DNA of 5,821 bases from Actinomycetota bacterium (GTDB lineage Bacteria; Actinomycetota; Actinomycetes; Nanopelagicales; Nanopelagicaceae), in assembly GCA_005777515.1 (NCBI GenBank), contig SXMA01000028.1, forward strand, positions 1 through 5,821, given 5' to 3'. Shown piece after piece: positions 1 through 5,395 of the stretch (its first letter is position 1; each line of letters starts with the position of its first letter). The position numbers and the translations under genes are program-made. Under the pieces are notes generated by a model that saw nothing but the letters and a program-made list of their open reading frames with translations, was not told where the DNA came from and searched no databases.

Positions 1-1086
1 ACTCTTTAGTTCGCCAGCGATAAATGCTTTTGTTCTCACTAAAGCCTCTTCATCAGAGTAATTATCAGGAGGAGACTTCATAAAGAAACTAGATGGGGAA
101 AGTAGTGGCCCACCAATTCCACTATCCATCGCAACCTTTGCGCAGCGCAGAGCATCAATAATGACGCCAGCTGAGTTTGGTGAGTCCCAGACCTCAAGTT
201 TGTATTCAATAGTTAGGGGAACATCTCCAAATGCTCGTCCTTCAAGTCGGACAAAGGCCCACTTTCGATCATCGAGCCACTGCACATAATCAGATGGGCC
301 AATGTGAACATTGCCCTCTCCCATGTCGTAATCAAGCTGTGATGTAACTGATTGAGTTTTGGAGATCTTCTTTGACTCTAGGCGATCCCGCTCAAGCATG
401 TTCTTAAAATCCATATTTCCGCCAACATTTAATTGATAGGTCCTATCAACTTTGACTCCACGGTCTTGGAATAGCTTGGTTAGGACTCTATGAGTAATAG
501 TTGCTCCAACTTGAGATTTAATATCATCGCCAACGATTGGAAGGCCGGCCTTTGTGAATTTATCAGCCCACTCAGGGGTTGAGGCAATAAAGACTGGAAG
601 TGCGTTAACAAAGCCGCAGCCAGCATCAATTGCGCATTGGGCATAAAACTTTGTAGCAACCTCTGAGCCAACAGGCAGATAGCAGACTAGAACATCAACC
701 TTGGCATCTTTGAGAGCTTTAACCACATCAACAGCTGGTGAATCAGACTCTGTAATTGTCTCCCGGTAATAGCGACCAAGGCCGTCATGAGTTACACCTC
801 TTAAAACCTTAACGCCAGATTGTGGAACATCAGAGAATTTGATGGTGTTGTTTTCGCTAGCCCAGATAGAATCTGCAAGATCTAGACCGACTTTTTTCTT
901 ATCAACATCAAAGGCCGCTACGAACTTCACATCACCTACGTGATATCCCCCGACGACTACATTCATCAGACCTGGAATCTCTTGATCCCTTGCCGCATCT
1001 CGGTAGTAATGCACCCCTTGCACTAGAGAATTGGCGCAATTACCAACTCCAACTATTGCTACGCGGATCTCTTTATCTGGGCTCAC
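1..1086 (-). CDS. ino1: Inositol-3-phosphate synthase (3' end beyond window edge)
   Basis: This cytosolic enzyme converts D-glucose 6-phosphate to 1D-myo-inositol 3-phosphate using NAD. It is the first step toward phosphatidylinositol and mycothiol in actinobacteria. I translated 362 codons with no stop before the window edge. The mycobacterial enzyme is about 367 residues, so only a few codons should be missing. The N-terminal Rossmann motif [10 protein letters not shown] lies at residues 12-21. Family blocks follow: [11 protein letters not shown] (159-169), [11 protein letters not shown] (186-196), [14 protein letters not shown] (220-233) with ESKKISKT (237-244), and [13 protein letters not shown] (300-312). 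The match to the mycobacterial Ino1 type is close throughout. The start is GTG at 1086, whose first base is the last base of the upstream padR stop codon (TAGTG). The Shine-Dalgarno-like AAAGGA lies about 8 nt upstream inside padR, so translation is probably coupled. Nothing in it looks degenerate. Confidence 0.95.
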   Translation of the reverse strand, partial: MSPDKEIRVAIVGVGNCANSLVQGVHYYRDAARDQEIPGLMNVVVGGYHVGDVKFVAAFDVDKKKVGLDLADSIWASENNTIKFSDVPQSGVKVLRGVTHDGLGRYYRETITESDSPAVDVVKALKDAKVDVLVCYLPVGSEVATKFYAQCAIDAGCGFVNALPVFIASTPEWADKFTKAGLPIVGDDIKSQVGATITHRVLTKLFQDRGVKVDRTYQLNVGGNMDFKNMLERDRLESKKISKTQSVTSQLDYDMGEGNVHIGPSDYVQWLDDRKWAFVRLEGRAFGDVPLTIEYKLEVWDSPNSAGVIIDALRCAKVAMDSGIGGPLLSPSSFFMKSPPDNYSDEEALVRTKAFIAGELKS

Positions 1087-1634
1087 TAGTTTTTCCTTTC
1101 AGATCTGATCATTTGATCAAGCCAAGCAATTTCACGCTCAGCAGTTTCAAGAGAGTGGCGGCGCCACTCCAGAAGATATTTATCAAGACCAACGGCTGAC
1201 TTATCTAGATCAGCTTTTAAGATCTCAGCCTTCTCCTTAAGGCGGCGCTGGCGCCCCTCAAGAATCCTTAATCGATTTCGAGTTGAAGTGGGCCCAAAGA
1301 ATGCGACGCTCACTTCAAAGTTATCGTCATCTAGGCCGAGCTCTCCTGCCCCTTGAGTTAATTCTTCAAATTTAGCCAGGCCTTTTTGAGTAATGGAGTA
1401 GACGATTCGAACTCGCTTTGACTTTCCACCCTTGGGAACTTCCAATTGAATGATTAGACCTGCATCAAGCATTCGCTTTAACTGCGGATAGAGAACAGAG
1501 AATGAAAGGGCTCTAAAGGGGCCAAAGATGGCTGTAAGCCTTTTTCGGAGCTCATAGCCATGAAGGGCGCTCTCTTTTAATAGGCCAAGAAGGGCAAACT
1601 CGAGCGATTCAGCTCTAGATCTCATCTCCCCCAC
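1086..1634 (-). CDS. PadR-family transcriptional regulator upstream of ino1
   Basis: This is a DNA-binding repressor-type protein of 182 residues. The N-terminal winged helix-turn-helix covers roughly residues 10-90, with the PadR hallmark HGYEL (25-29), the recognition-helix region LYPQLKRM (48-55), and a basic wing around [15 protein letters not shown] (68-82). Residues about 118-178 are charged and helical, the usual PadR coiled-coil dimerisation segment. It overlaps ino1 by one base. A PadR-like gene also precedes ino1 in Mycobacterium (Rv0047c before Rv0046c), so the pairing is conserved. The likely role, by inference, is control of this operon, possibly in response to inositol or a lipid-derived signal; the ligand is unknown. 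The GTG at 1634 is chosen because TATAAA sits exactly 6 nt upstream. An ATG at 1625, preceded by AAGGGG 8 nt upstream, is a credible alternative giving 179 residues. Confidence 0.9.
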   Translation of the reverse strand: MGEMRSRAESLEFALLGLLKESALHGYELRKRLTAIFGPFRALSFSVLYPQLKRMLDAGLIIQLEVPKGGKSKRVRIVYSITQKGLAKFEELTQGAGELGLDDDNFEVSVAFFGPTSTRNRLRILEGRQRRLKEKAEILKADLDKSAVGLDKYLLEWRRHSLETAEREIAWLDQMIRSERKN

Positions 1635-1640
1635 CCCTTA

Positions 1641-1646
1641 TTTATA
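1641..1646 (-). promoter_or_regulatory. Predicted -10 element of padR-ino1 (leaderless)
   Basis: Read on the minus strand this is TATAAA, five of six matches to TATAAT. It is separated from the GTG start at 1634 by six bases (TAAGGG), which would place transcription initiation on the start codon itself. I see no good -35 box at 16-18 nt. A competing arrangement is TTGTCA (1679-1684), a 17-nt spacer and GATATA (1656-1661), which would give a short leader suited to the ATG at 1625. Both options overlap the palindromic tract at 1644-1663. Confidence 0.45.
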
Positions 1647-1663
1647 TCGATTCGATATATCGA
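1644..1663. promoter_or_regulatory. Palindromic operator candidate for the PadR regulator
   Basis: Two overlapping inverted repeats occupy this tract. The first is ATATCGA-T-TCGATAT (1644-1658), perfect 7-bp arms around one base. The second is the perfect 12-bp palindrome TCGATATATCGA (1652-1663). Three TCGA units recur with about 7-10 bp spacing. The tract overlaps the predicted padR -10 and fills the space where its spacer would lie. A bound dimer there should block RNA polymerase. PadR proteins commonly autoregulate through dyad sites in their own promoters, so this is the expected operator. Binding by this particular protein is inference. Confidence 0.55.
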
Positions 1664-1793
1664 GTGGATAGTAAACCCTGACAAGCCCCTTTGCGCAACT
1701 CTGACCCACAGAGATCCTTGGGGTGTTGTTATAAAACTCTCAGGTTTGCGCGAGTCAGACTTATTAGTAGCAAATATCAGGCATACCCTTATT

Positions 1794-1850
1794 TTCTAGA
1801 GTTCGCCCGCACTTTATACATTGCCTACAGAACCACTGGGCGCTCTAGAA
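1794..1850 (+). promoter_or_regulatory. Long bulged inverted repeat in the uraA leader
   Basis: TTCTAGAG (1794-1801) pairs perfectly with CTCTAGAA (1843-1850). After a two-base bulge (TT, 1802-1803), CGCCC (1804-1808) pairs with GGGCG (1838-1842). This gives a 13-bp stem closing a 29-nt loop (1809-1837). It ends two bases before the Shine-Dalgarno GAGGA of the permease gene. If the transcript starts upstream (for example from TATAAA at 1730-1735), this would be a structured 5' leader able to influence translation. A weak -10-like TATACA (1815-1820) lies inside the loop, so the repeat could instead be a DNA operator flanking a promoter. I do not recognise a known riboswitch consensus here. Confidence 0.4.
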
Positions 1851-1852
1851 AT

Positions 1853-1857
1853 GAGGA
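1853..1857 (+). promoter_or_regulatory. Shine-Dalgarno sequence of uraA
   Basis: GAGGA lies 8 nt before the ATG at 1866, a standard spacing that supports this start. Most other first genes in the window lack such a site, so this gene is probably translated from a leadered mRNA. Confidence 0.6.
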
Positions 1858-1865
1858 CCTCTTAG

Positions 1866-3131
1866 ATGAGTCTCTTCTCTTGGAAGCTACATGGAAGTGG
1901 AAAAAGCCTTGCCCCTGGCGAGGTCGTCTCGACAGATGAACGTCTGAGTTGGCCGCGCACCATTGGCGTTGGTTTCCAACATATTGCAGCGATGTTCGGC
2001 GCTACGTTTCTAGTTCCAATTCTTACGGGCCTACCCCCTACCACCACACTTTTCTTCTCTGGCGTAGGAACGATCCTCTTCCTCATCATTACTCAAAATA
2101 AAGTTCCAAGTTACCTTGGATCATCCTTTGCATTCCTTGCTCCAATTGCCGCATCTGTTAAGAGCGACAGCATGGCAGTTGCCCTCGGCGGCGTAGTTGC
2201 AACCGGAGTCCTATTAGCTCTAGTTGGTCTAATTGCTCGCGCAGTTGGAACTGGCTGGATTAATTGGATGTTGCCTCCTGTGGTTACTGGAACAATCGTT
2301 ATGGTCATCGGCCTAAACCTTGCTCCAGCTGCTAAAAATGGCTTAGCAAGTGGGCCAGTTCTTGGAACCTTAACTCTGCTCGCAATTGCATCATTTGCAG
2401 CCTTCTCCCGAGGCTTCATCGGACGAATTTCAATTTTCCTCGGAGTTGTTGTGGGATATCTGGTGGCATTTGTCATGGGAGATGTCAACACTGATGGAAT
2501 CTCAGCAGCTAAATGGGTTGCTGCCCCAACTTTCACAACTCCTGAATTCAAAGTCAGCGCCATCATTCTCTTTATCCCAGTAGTTCTGGTGCTGATTGCT
2601 GAGAATGTTGGACATGTTAAAGCGGTATCAAACATGACTGGTAAAGACCTTGATGATCAGATGGGTAATGCCCTGTTTGCTGATGGCGTTGCTACCACCC
2701 TTGCGGGCGCTGGCGGCGGCTCAGGAACCACCACTTATGCCGAAAATATCGGCGTAATGGCTGCTACCCGAGTTTATTCAACCGCGGCATATTGGATTGC
2801 AGCCTTTGGCGCAATCATCTTGTCAGTGTCACCAAAGTTTGGCGCTGTTCTCAGCGCTATTCCTGGTGGAGTACTAGGAGGAGCGCAAGTTGCTCTCTTT
2901 GGAATGATCGGCATTCTAGGAGCAAAAATCTGGATTGAATCAAAGGTGAATTTCACTGATTCCACCAATTTGCTCGTAGTCGCTTCAGCAATCATCATTG
3001 GAATTGCTGATGTCTCCTGGACTAGTGGTGATTTCACATTTAATGGAATCATAAATGCAACTCTGGTTGCAATCGTTGGTTATCGCGTATTTCACAATAT
3101 CTCCAAATCGCGTGGAACTAGCGTTTCATAA
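1866..3131 (+). CDS. uraA: Uracil permease, NCS2/UraA family
   Basis: This is an inner-membrane nucleobase:cation symporter of 421 residues (E. coli UraA is about 429), predicted to import uracil with protons. The chain is strongly hydrophobic from about residue 32 to 408, consistent with the 14-segment NCS2 fold. Residues aligning with the UraA substrate site are visible: H39 in GFQHIAAM, E246 and H250 in AENVGH, and E293 in TTYAENIGVMAATRVYS (288-305). The latter block is of the uracil type rather than the xanthine-permease type. NKVPSYLGSSFAF (78-90) is another family signature. The N-terminal segment with LAPGEVV and DERLSWPRT is typical of actinobacterial members. The gene is divergent from padR, has its own Shine-Dalgarno sequence and a candidate structured leader, and is closed by a hairpin terminator, so it is probably monocistronic. 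Exact substrate range (uracil alone or also xanthine) is inferred. Confidence 0.93.
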   Translation: MSLFSWKLHGSGKSLAPGEVVSTDERLSWPRTIGVGFQHIAAMFGATFLVPILTGLPPTTTLFFSGVGTILFLIITQNKVPSYLGSSFAFLAPIAASVKSDSMAVALGGVVATGVLLALVGLIARAVGTGWINWMLPPVVTGTIVMVIGLNLAPAAKNGLASGPVLGTLTLLAIASFAAFSRGFIGRISIFLGVVVGYLVAFVMGDVNTDGISAAKWVAAPTFTTPEFKVSAIILFIPVVLVLIAENVGHVKAVSNMTGKDLDDQMGNALFADGVATTLAGAGGGSGTTTYAENIGVMAATRVYSTAAYWIAAFGAIILSVSPKFGAVLSAIPGGVLGGAQVALFGMIGILGAKIWIESKVNFTDSTNLLVVASAIIIGIADVSWTSGDFTFNGIINATLVAIVGYRVFHNISKSRGTSVS

Positions 3132-3163
3132 ACCAGCAGTAAATTAGCTATCTAGAGTAGTTA

Positions 3164-3199
3164 AAAGAGGCGCCTGGCTTAGCCGCTATGCGCCTCTTT
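3164..3199 (+). terminator. Intrinsic terminator after uraA
   Basis: AAAGAGGCGC (3164-3173) and GCGCCTCTTT (3190-3199) form a perfect 10-bp stem around a 16-nt loop, which itself contains GGC-TTA-GCC. T-rich sequence follows, including TTTTT at 3209-3213. The A-run on the left side means the hairpin also has a short U-tract when read on the minus strand, though no minus-strand gene is nearby. It insulates the permease from the exporter gene, which therefore should have its own promoter. Confidence 0.8.
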
Positions 3200-3229
3200 C
3201 GTTATCCCTTTTTCTAGGCGAAAGTGTTG

Positions 3230-3235
3230 GATAAT
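3230..3235 (+). promoter_or_regulatory. Predicted -10 element of the LysE/RhtB-family gene (leaderless)
   Basis: GATAAT matches TATAAT at five of six positions and is followed by a 6-nt spacer (TCTCCG) and then the ATG at 3242. Initiation would therefore fall on the A of the start codon. The position just after a terminator, where a promoter is required, strengthens the call. No convincing -35 box is visible. Confidence 0.5.
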
Positions 3236-3241
3236 TCTCCG

Positions 3242-3883
3242 ATGATCCTCGACTTTCCGGCTAGATATCCCGAATATCTAATTGCTGCGATGATTATTAT
3301 TTTGGCCCCAGGACCAAGCGTTCTCTTCATTATCGCTAGAGCAATTGCTTGGGGCAGAGCAACAGCAATCGCATCAGTTGCAGGAAATGTCACAGGCGCA
3401 TTTACTCTCTCACTTGCTGTGGCATTTGGCTTGGGGCCGATTCTGCAGGCAAGTGAGTTAGCTTTTATTGGAGTTCAACTTCTTGGCGGGCTCTATCTGA
3501 TCTATCTAGGCCTTGATGCAATTAGACACTCCAAAATTCATGCCGACGATATGGTCAATCAGGGAGATGTAAAGCCTTCAAATATTAGATCCATCAAAGA
3601 TGGCTTCTGGGTTGGAGCCCTGAATCCGAAAGGGTTAGTTTTCTTTGCCGCTATCTTGCCGCAATTTGTCGATAAGGGATCAGAGCAGGTAACCGAGCAG
3701 CTGGTGATTATGGGGGCGACTTTTGCCATTCTCGCTTTCTTCTCTGATGGCACCTGGGGCTTAATCGCTGGAACTGTGAGGCAGTGGCTAGCCACCTCCC
3801 CGCAGCGCTTAGTTCTCATGCGCAGAATCGGCGGGCTGGTAATGATCACCCTTGGAATATTTACCTTAACTTCAGCGATCTAA
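3242..3883 (+). CDS. LysE/RhtB-family amino-acid exporter
   Basis: This is an integral membrane exporter of 213 residues, within the 200-220 usual for the family, predicted to move amino acids or related small metabolites out of the cell. The family signature near the first helix is visible as LAPGPSVLF (21-29). GGLYLIYLGLDA (82-93) marks the third hydrophobic segment. The ALNPKG motif (126-131) precedes FFAAILPQFV. About six hydrophobic segments can be counted: near 11-33, 41-65, 74-92, 123-143, 153-175 and 194-212. The substrate cannot be deduced. The ATG at 3242 is preferred because it puts the first helix in the normal place and has GATAAT 6 nt upstream. An in-frame GTG at 3224, weakly preceded by AGG, would add six residues. 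It lies 37 nt before the nuclease-like gene on the same strand and may be partly co-transcribed with it. Confidence 0.88.
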   Translation: MILDFPARYPEYLIAAMIIILAPGPSVLFIIARAIAWGRATAIASVAGNVTGAFTLSLAVAFGLGPILQASELAFIGVQLLGGLYLIYLGLDAIRHSKIHADDMVNQGDVKPSNIRSIKDGFWVGALNPKGLVFFAAILPQFVDKGSEQVTEQLVIMGATFAILAFFSDGTWGLIAGTVRQWLATSPQRLVLMRRIGGLVMITLGIFTLTSAI

Positions 3884-3908
3884 GCGATGAAATGTCAGTG
3901 CCTCAAGG

Positions 3909-3914
3909 CAGAAT
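3909..3914 (+). promoter_or_regulatory. Possible -10 element of the nuclease-like gene
   Basis: CAGAAT matches TATAAT at four of six positions, including the important second A and sixth T, and lies exactly 6 nt before the ATG at 3921. That spacing repeats at other genes in this window. The alternative is read-through from the exporter gene, with AAGG (3905-3908) acting as a distant ribosome site. Confidence 0.3.
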
Positions 3915-3920
3915 CACGCC

Positions 3921-4595
3921 ATGAGCAAAGCTAGAGAGTTTATAAGCCCGAGTGATTTAACTTTTTCTTGGAATGGATGCCATAGATGTCTATGGCTTAA
4001 TTACAACCATGGCGTTAAGGCTCCATCATTTTTCCCATTAGTTGGAGAGCTCTCTGCGATGCAGGAGAAGCACTTTAATGGCGCCAAATCAAAGGATCTC
4101 CATCCAGAAATTAAGCCAGGCAAAGTCTTAGATCGCGGTGGTTGGGTTAAATCAATGCCAATTACTTATAACTCAAATCCTTCTCCCTATGCCATAAGAG
4201 GAAAATACGACTTACTGATGGAATTTGAAGATGGCACCTATGGCGTAATTGATTGCAAATTCCAGGGAAAAAATAACGATAAGAGTGATTTTTACTCACC
4301 TCAACTTGAAGCCTATGCCTTTGCGCTAGAAAACCCCCTCCAAGGAGAGGCAAAGCAGATTTCAGTCCTTGGTCTTCTTGTCTGGTCGCCAGAAAATCCT
4401 GAAGGAAACCCAGAGAGTGGTTTTAGCCTTAATTTAAGTAGCGCCTGGTATCCAATTACGAGAAATCCAGTTGGGCTAGCAGAGCGGCTACAAGATTTCA
4501 TTCAGGTAATAAGCGGCGAAGTTCCCAGCGCTGATTCAACTTGCGATACTTGCAAATTTATTACTACGCGTCGAGAGATCTTCGGGCAGGAGTAA
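3921..4595 (+). CDS. PD-(D/E)XK (RecB/Cas4-like) nuclease-fold protein with two CxxC pairs
   Basis: This is a 224-residue soluble protein. The PD-(D/E)XK core is visible in order: GKYD with D97, GVIDCKF with D111 and K113 on the second core strand, and QLEAYAFALE with Q128 and Y132, the RecB/Cas4-type motif following the active site. The canonical acid before K is D111, giving D-x-K. Cysteines C20 and C23 (CHRC) near the N-terminus and C208 and C211 (CDTC) near the C-terminus bracket the nuclease core. This resembles the iron-sulfur staple of Cas4 and AddB, but as 2+2 rather than 1+3. I recall similar single-domain proteins, beginning SPSDL and W-x2-C-x2-C, in cyanobacteria. The expected activity is a metal-dependent DNA nuclease, possibly in repair, but no function is established. 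There are no cas genes, helicase or recB partner nearby. It abuts the convergent acyltransferase with no gap. Confidence 0.8.
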   Translation: MSKAREFISPSDLTFSWNGCHRCLWLNYNHGVKAPSFFPLVGELSAMQEKHFNGAKSKDLHPEIKPGKVLDRGGWVKSMPITYNSNPSPYAIRGKYDLLMEFEDGTYGVIDCKFQGKNNDKSDFYSPQLEAYAFALENPLQGEAKQISVLGLLVWSPENPEGNPESGFSLNLSSAWYPITRNPVGLAERLQDFIQVISGEVPSADSTCDTCKFITTRREIFGQE

Positions 4596-4604
4596 TTACT
4601 CCTG
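4587..4604. repeat. Perfect 18-bp palindrome across two convergent stop codons
   Basis: CAGGAGTAATTACTCCTG is perfectly self-complementary and its centre falls exactly between the two stop codons (TAA on plus at 4593-4595, TAA on minus at 4596-4598). Both proteins consequently end with identical codons for Gln-Glu-stop. As RNA it could fold as a 6-bp stem with a TAATTA loop. No strong U-tract follows on either strand, so it is at best a weak bidirectional terminator. Confidence 0.5.
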
Positions 4605-5357
4605 GCTCTCTTTCCTCTCGCGTCGTCTCTGCTCATCTAAAGCTTCTTTAGCTTGTGAGGCATAGATATCAACATATTCTTGTCCTGAGAGCTCCTGCAA
4701 TTTCTTCATAAGGGAATCAGTTGCCTTCCTTAACTCCTCAGGATCACTTGATTTATCCGGGGTTGGAAAATACATCGGTTCACCAAAGACCATCTTCACC
4801 CTCATTATCTTTGGAATTACTTTTCCAGTCGGTTGTATCTCTGCGGTATGAAACATCGCTACCGGCACAATAGGCGCGCCACTTTCCATAGCAAGTCTTG
4901 CTATTCCAGTTCTTCCTCTATAGAGCCGGCCATCTGGAGATCTAGTTCCTTCTGGATAGATACCAAGGCAGCCGCCCTCTGCAAGAACAGAGAGTCCTGT
5001 AAGTAGCGCTGCCTCACTTCTAGATCCTCCTGCTCGATCAACGGAGACTTGGCCAAGTGCGATAAAGGTCAACTTCTTAACTAGCCCCTTTAGTCCAGGA
5101 GATGTGAAGTATTCACTCTTAGCTAGAAAGGTTACCTTTCTTGGAATTACTAGTGGCATAAATATTGAATCACTAAAGGAGAGATGATTTGAAGCAATAA
5201 TTACTGGCCCGGTTGCAGGTACAAAGCGAAGTCCGGAAACTTTTGGCCTAAAGAGCAAGGTCAGCACTGGGAGAAGGAATGACTTAAGAAGGCCGTAGGC
5301 GATCTTGTCGCCAGCAACCATCGCTTCAACTTTATTTCTCTTTCGCCGTAGCGCCAT
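4596..5357 (-). CDS. plsC: 1-acyl-sn-glycerol-3-phosphate acyltransferase (PlsC family)
   Basis: This 253-residue, membrane-associated acyltransferase is predicted to acylate lysophosphatidic acid at the 2-position to give phosphatidic acid for phospholipid synthesis. The catalytic HX4D motif is NHLSFSD, with H58 and D63. The glycerol-phosphate-binding block is YPEGTRSPDG (134-143, with E136, G137 and R139). The third and fourth blocks are visible around RGRTGIARLA (147-156) and APIVPVAM (161-168). A hydrophobic segment at about 20-36 probably anchors it. The C-terminal tail from about 235 is highly charged, ending RRRERKESQE. Some family members use other acyl acceptors, so the exact substrate is inferred. 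The ATG at 5357 has TAAATT 6 nt upstream and only AGGG too close to serve as a good ribosome site, so a leaderless mRNA is likely. An in-frame ATG 12 codons further in (MVAGDK) is a less favoured start. It is divergent from the lipase gene. Confidence 0.92.
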   Translation of the reverse strand: MALRRKRNKVEAMVAGDKIAYGLLKSFLLPVLTLLFRPKVSGLRFVPATGPVIIASNHLSFSDSIFMPLVIPRKVTFLAKSEYFTSPGLKGLVKKLTFIALGQVSVDRAGGSRSEAALLTGLSVLAEGGCLGIYPEGTRSPDGRLYRGRTGIARLAMESGAPIVPVAMFHTAEIQPTGKVIPKIMRVKMVFGEPMYFPTPDKSSDPEELRKATDSLMKKLQELSGQEYVDIYASQAKEALDEQRRRERKESQE

Positions 5358-5363
5358 GGCCCT

Positions 5364-5369
5364 AATTTA
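5364..5369 (-). promoter_or_regulatory. Predicted -10 element of plsC (leaderless)
   Basis: Read on the minus strand this is TAAATT, four of six matches to TATAAT including both ends and the second A. Six bases (AGGGCC) separate it from the ATG at 5357. A partial -35 (GTGTCA, on the plus strand 5389-5394) has a 19-nt spacer, longer than ideal. It shares the 38-nt divergent gap with the lipase promoter. Confidence 0.4.
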
Positions 5370-5383
5370 GAGCCTTTTGCTCC

Positions 5384-5389
5384 TCTTAT
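5384..5389 (+). promoter_or_regulatory. Possible -10 element of the lipase gene
   Basis: TCTTAT lies 6 nt before the ATG at 5396. It matches TATAAT at four positions but lacks the important second A, so this is the weakest of the set. A second option is CACTAT (5392-5397), seven bases before an in-frame GTG at 5405. There is no Shine-Dalgarno sequence before either start. Confidence 0.25.
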
Positions 5390-5395
5390 GACACT

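Noticed and set aside
1656..1684. TTGTCA / 17 nt / GATATA as the main padR promoter (minus strand)
   Set aside because: Kept only as an alternative. Its -10 is poorer (GATATA) than TATAAA at 1641-1646, which also has the 6-nt spacing to the start seen elsewhere in the window.
1712..1865. Purine riboswitch or PyrR-binding leader upstream of uraA
   Set aside because: I could not find the conserved purine-riboswitch loops or the PyrR loop sequence. Only an unassigned inverted repeat is supportable.
1691..1939. 82-codon plus-strand open frame across the padR-uraA spacer
   Set aside because: It overlaps the start of uraA in another frame, has no good ribosome site, and its translation resembles no family. 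The region is better explained as regulatory.
2111..2635. 174-codon open frame antisense to uraA
   Set aside because: Low-complexity Thr/Pro/Arg/Ala-rich translation with no family resemblance. It is fully contained within the strongly supported permease gene.
3559..3849. 96-codon open frame antisense to the exporter gene
   Set aside because: It is the mirror of a well-supported membrane protein, with no motif of its own.
3921..4595. Assignment as Cas4 or part of a CRISPR system
   Set aside because: There is no repeat array and no cas1/cas2 neighbour, and the C-terminal three-cysteine pattern of Cas4 is missing. Only the nuclease fold and general layout are shared.
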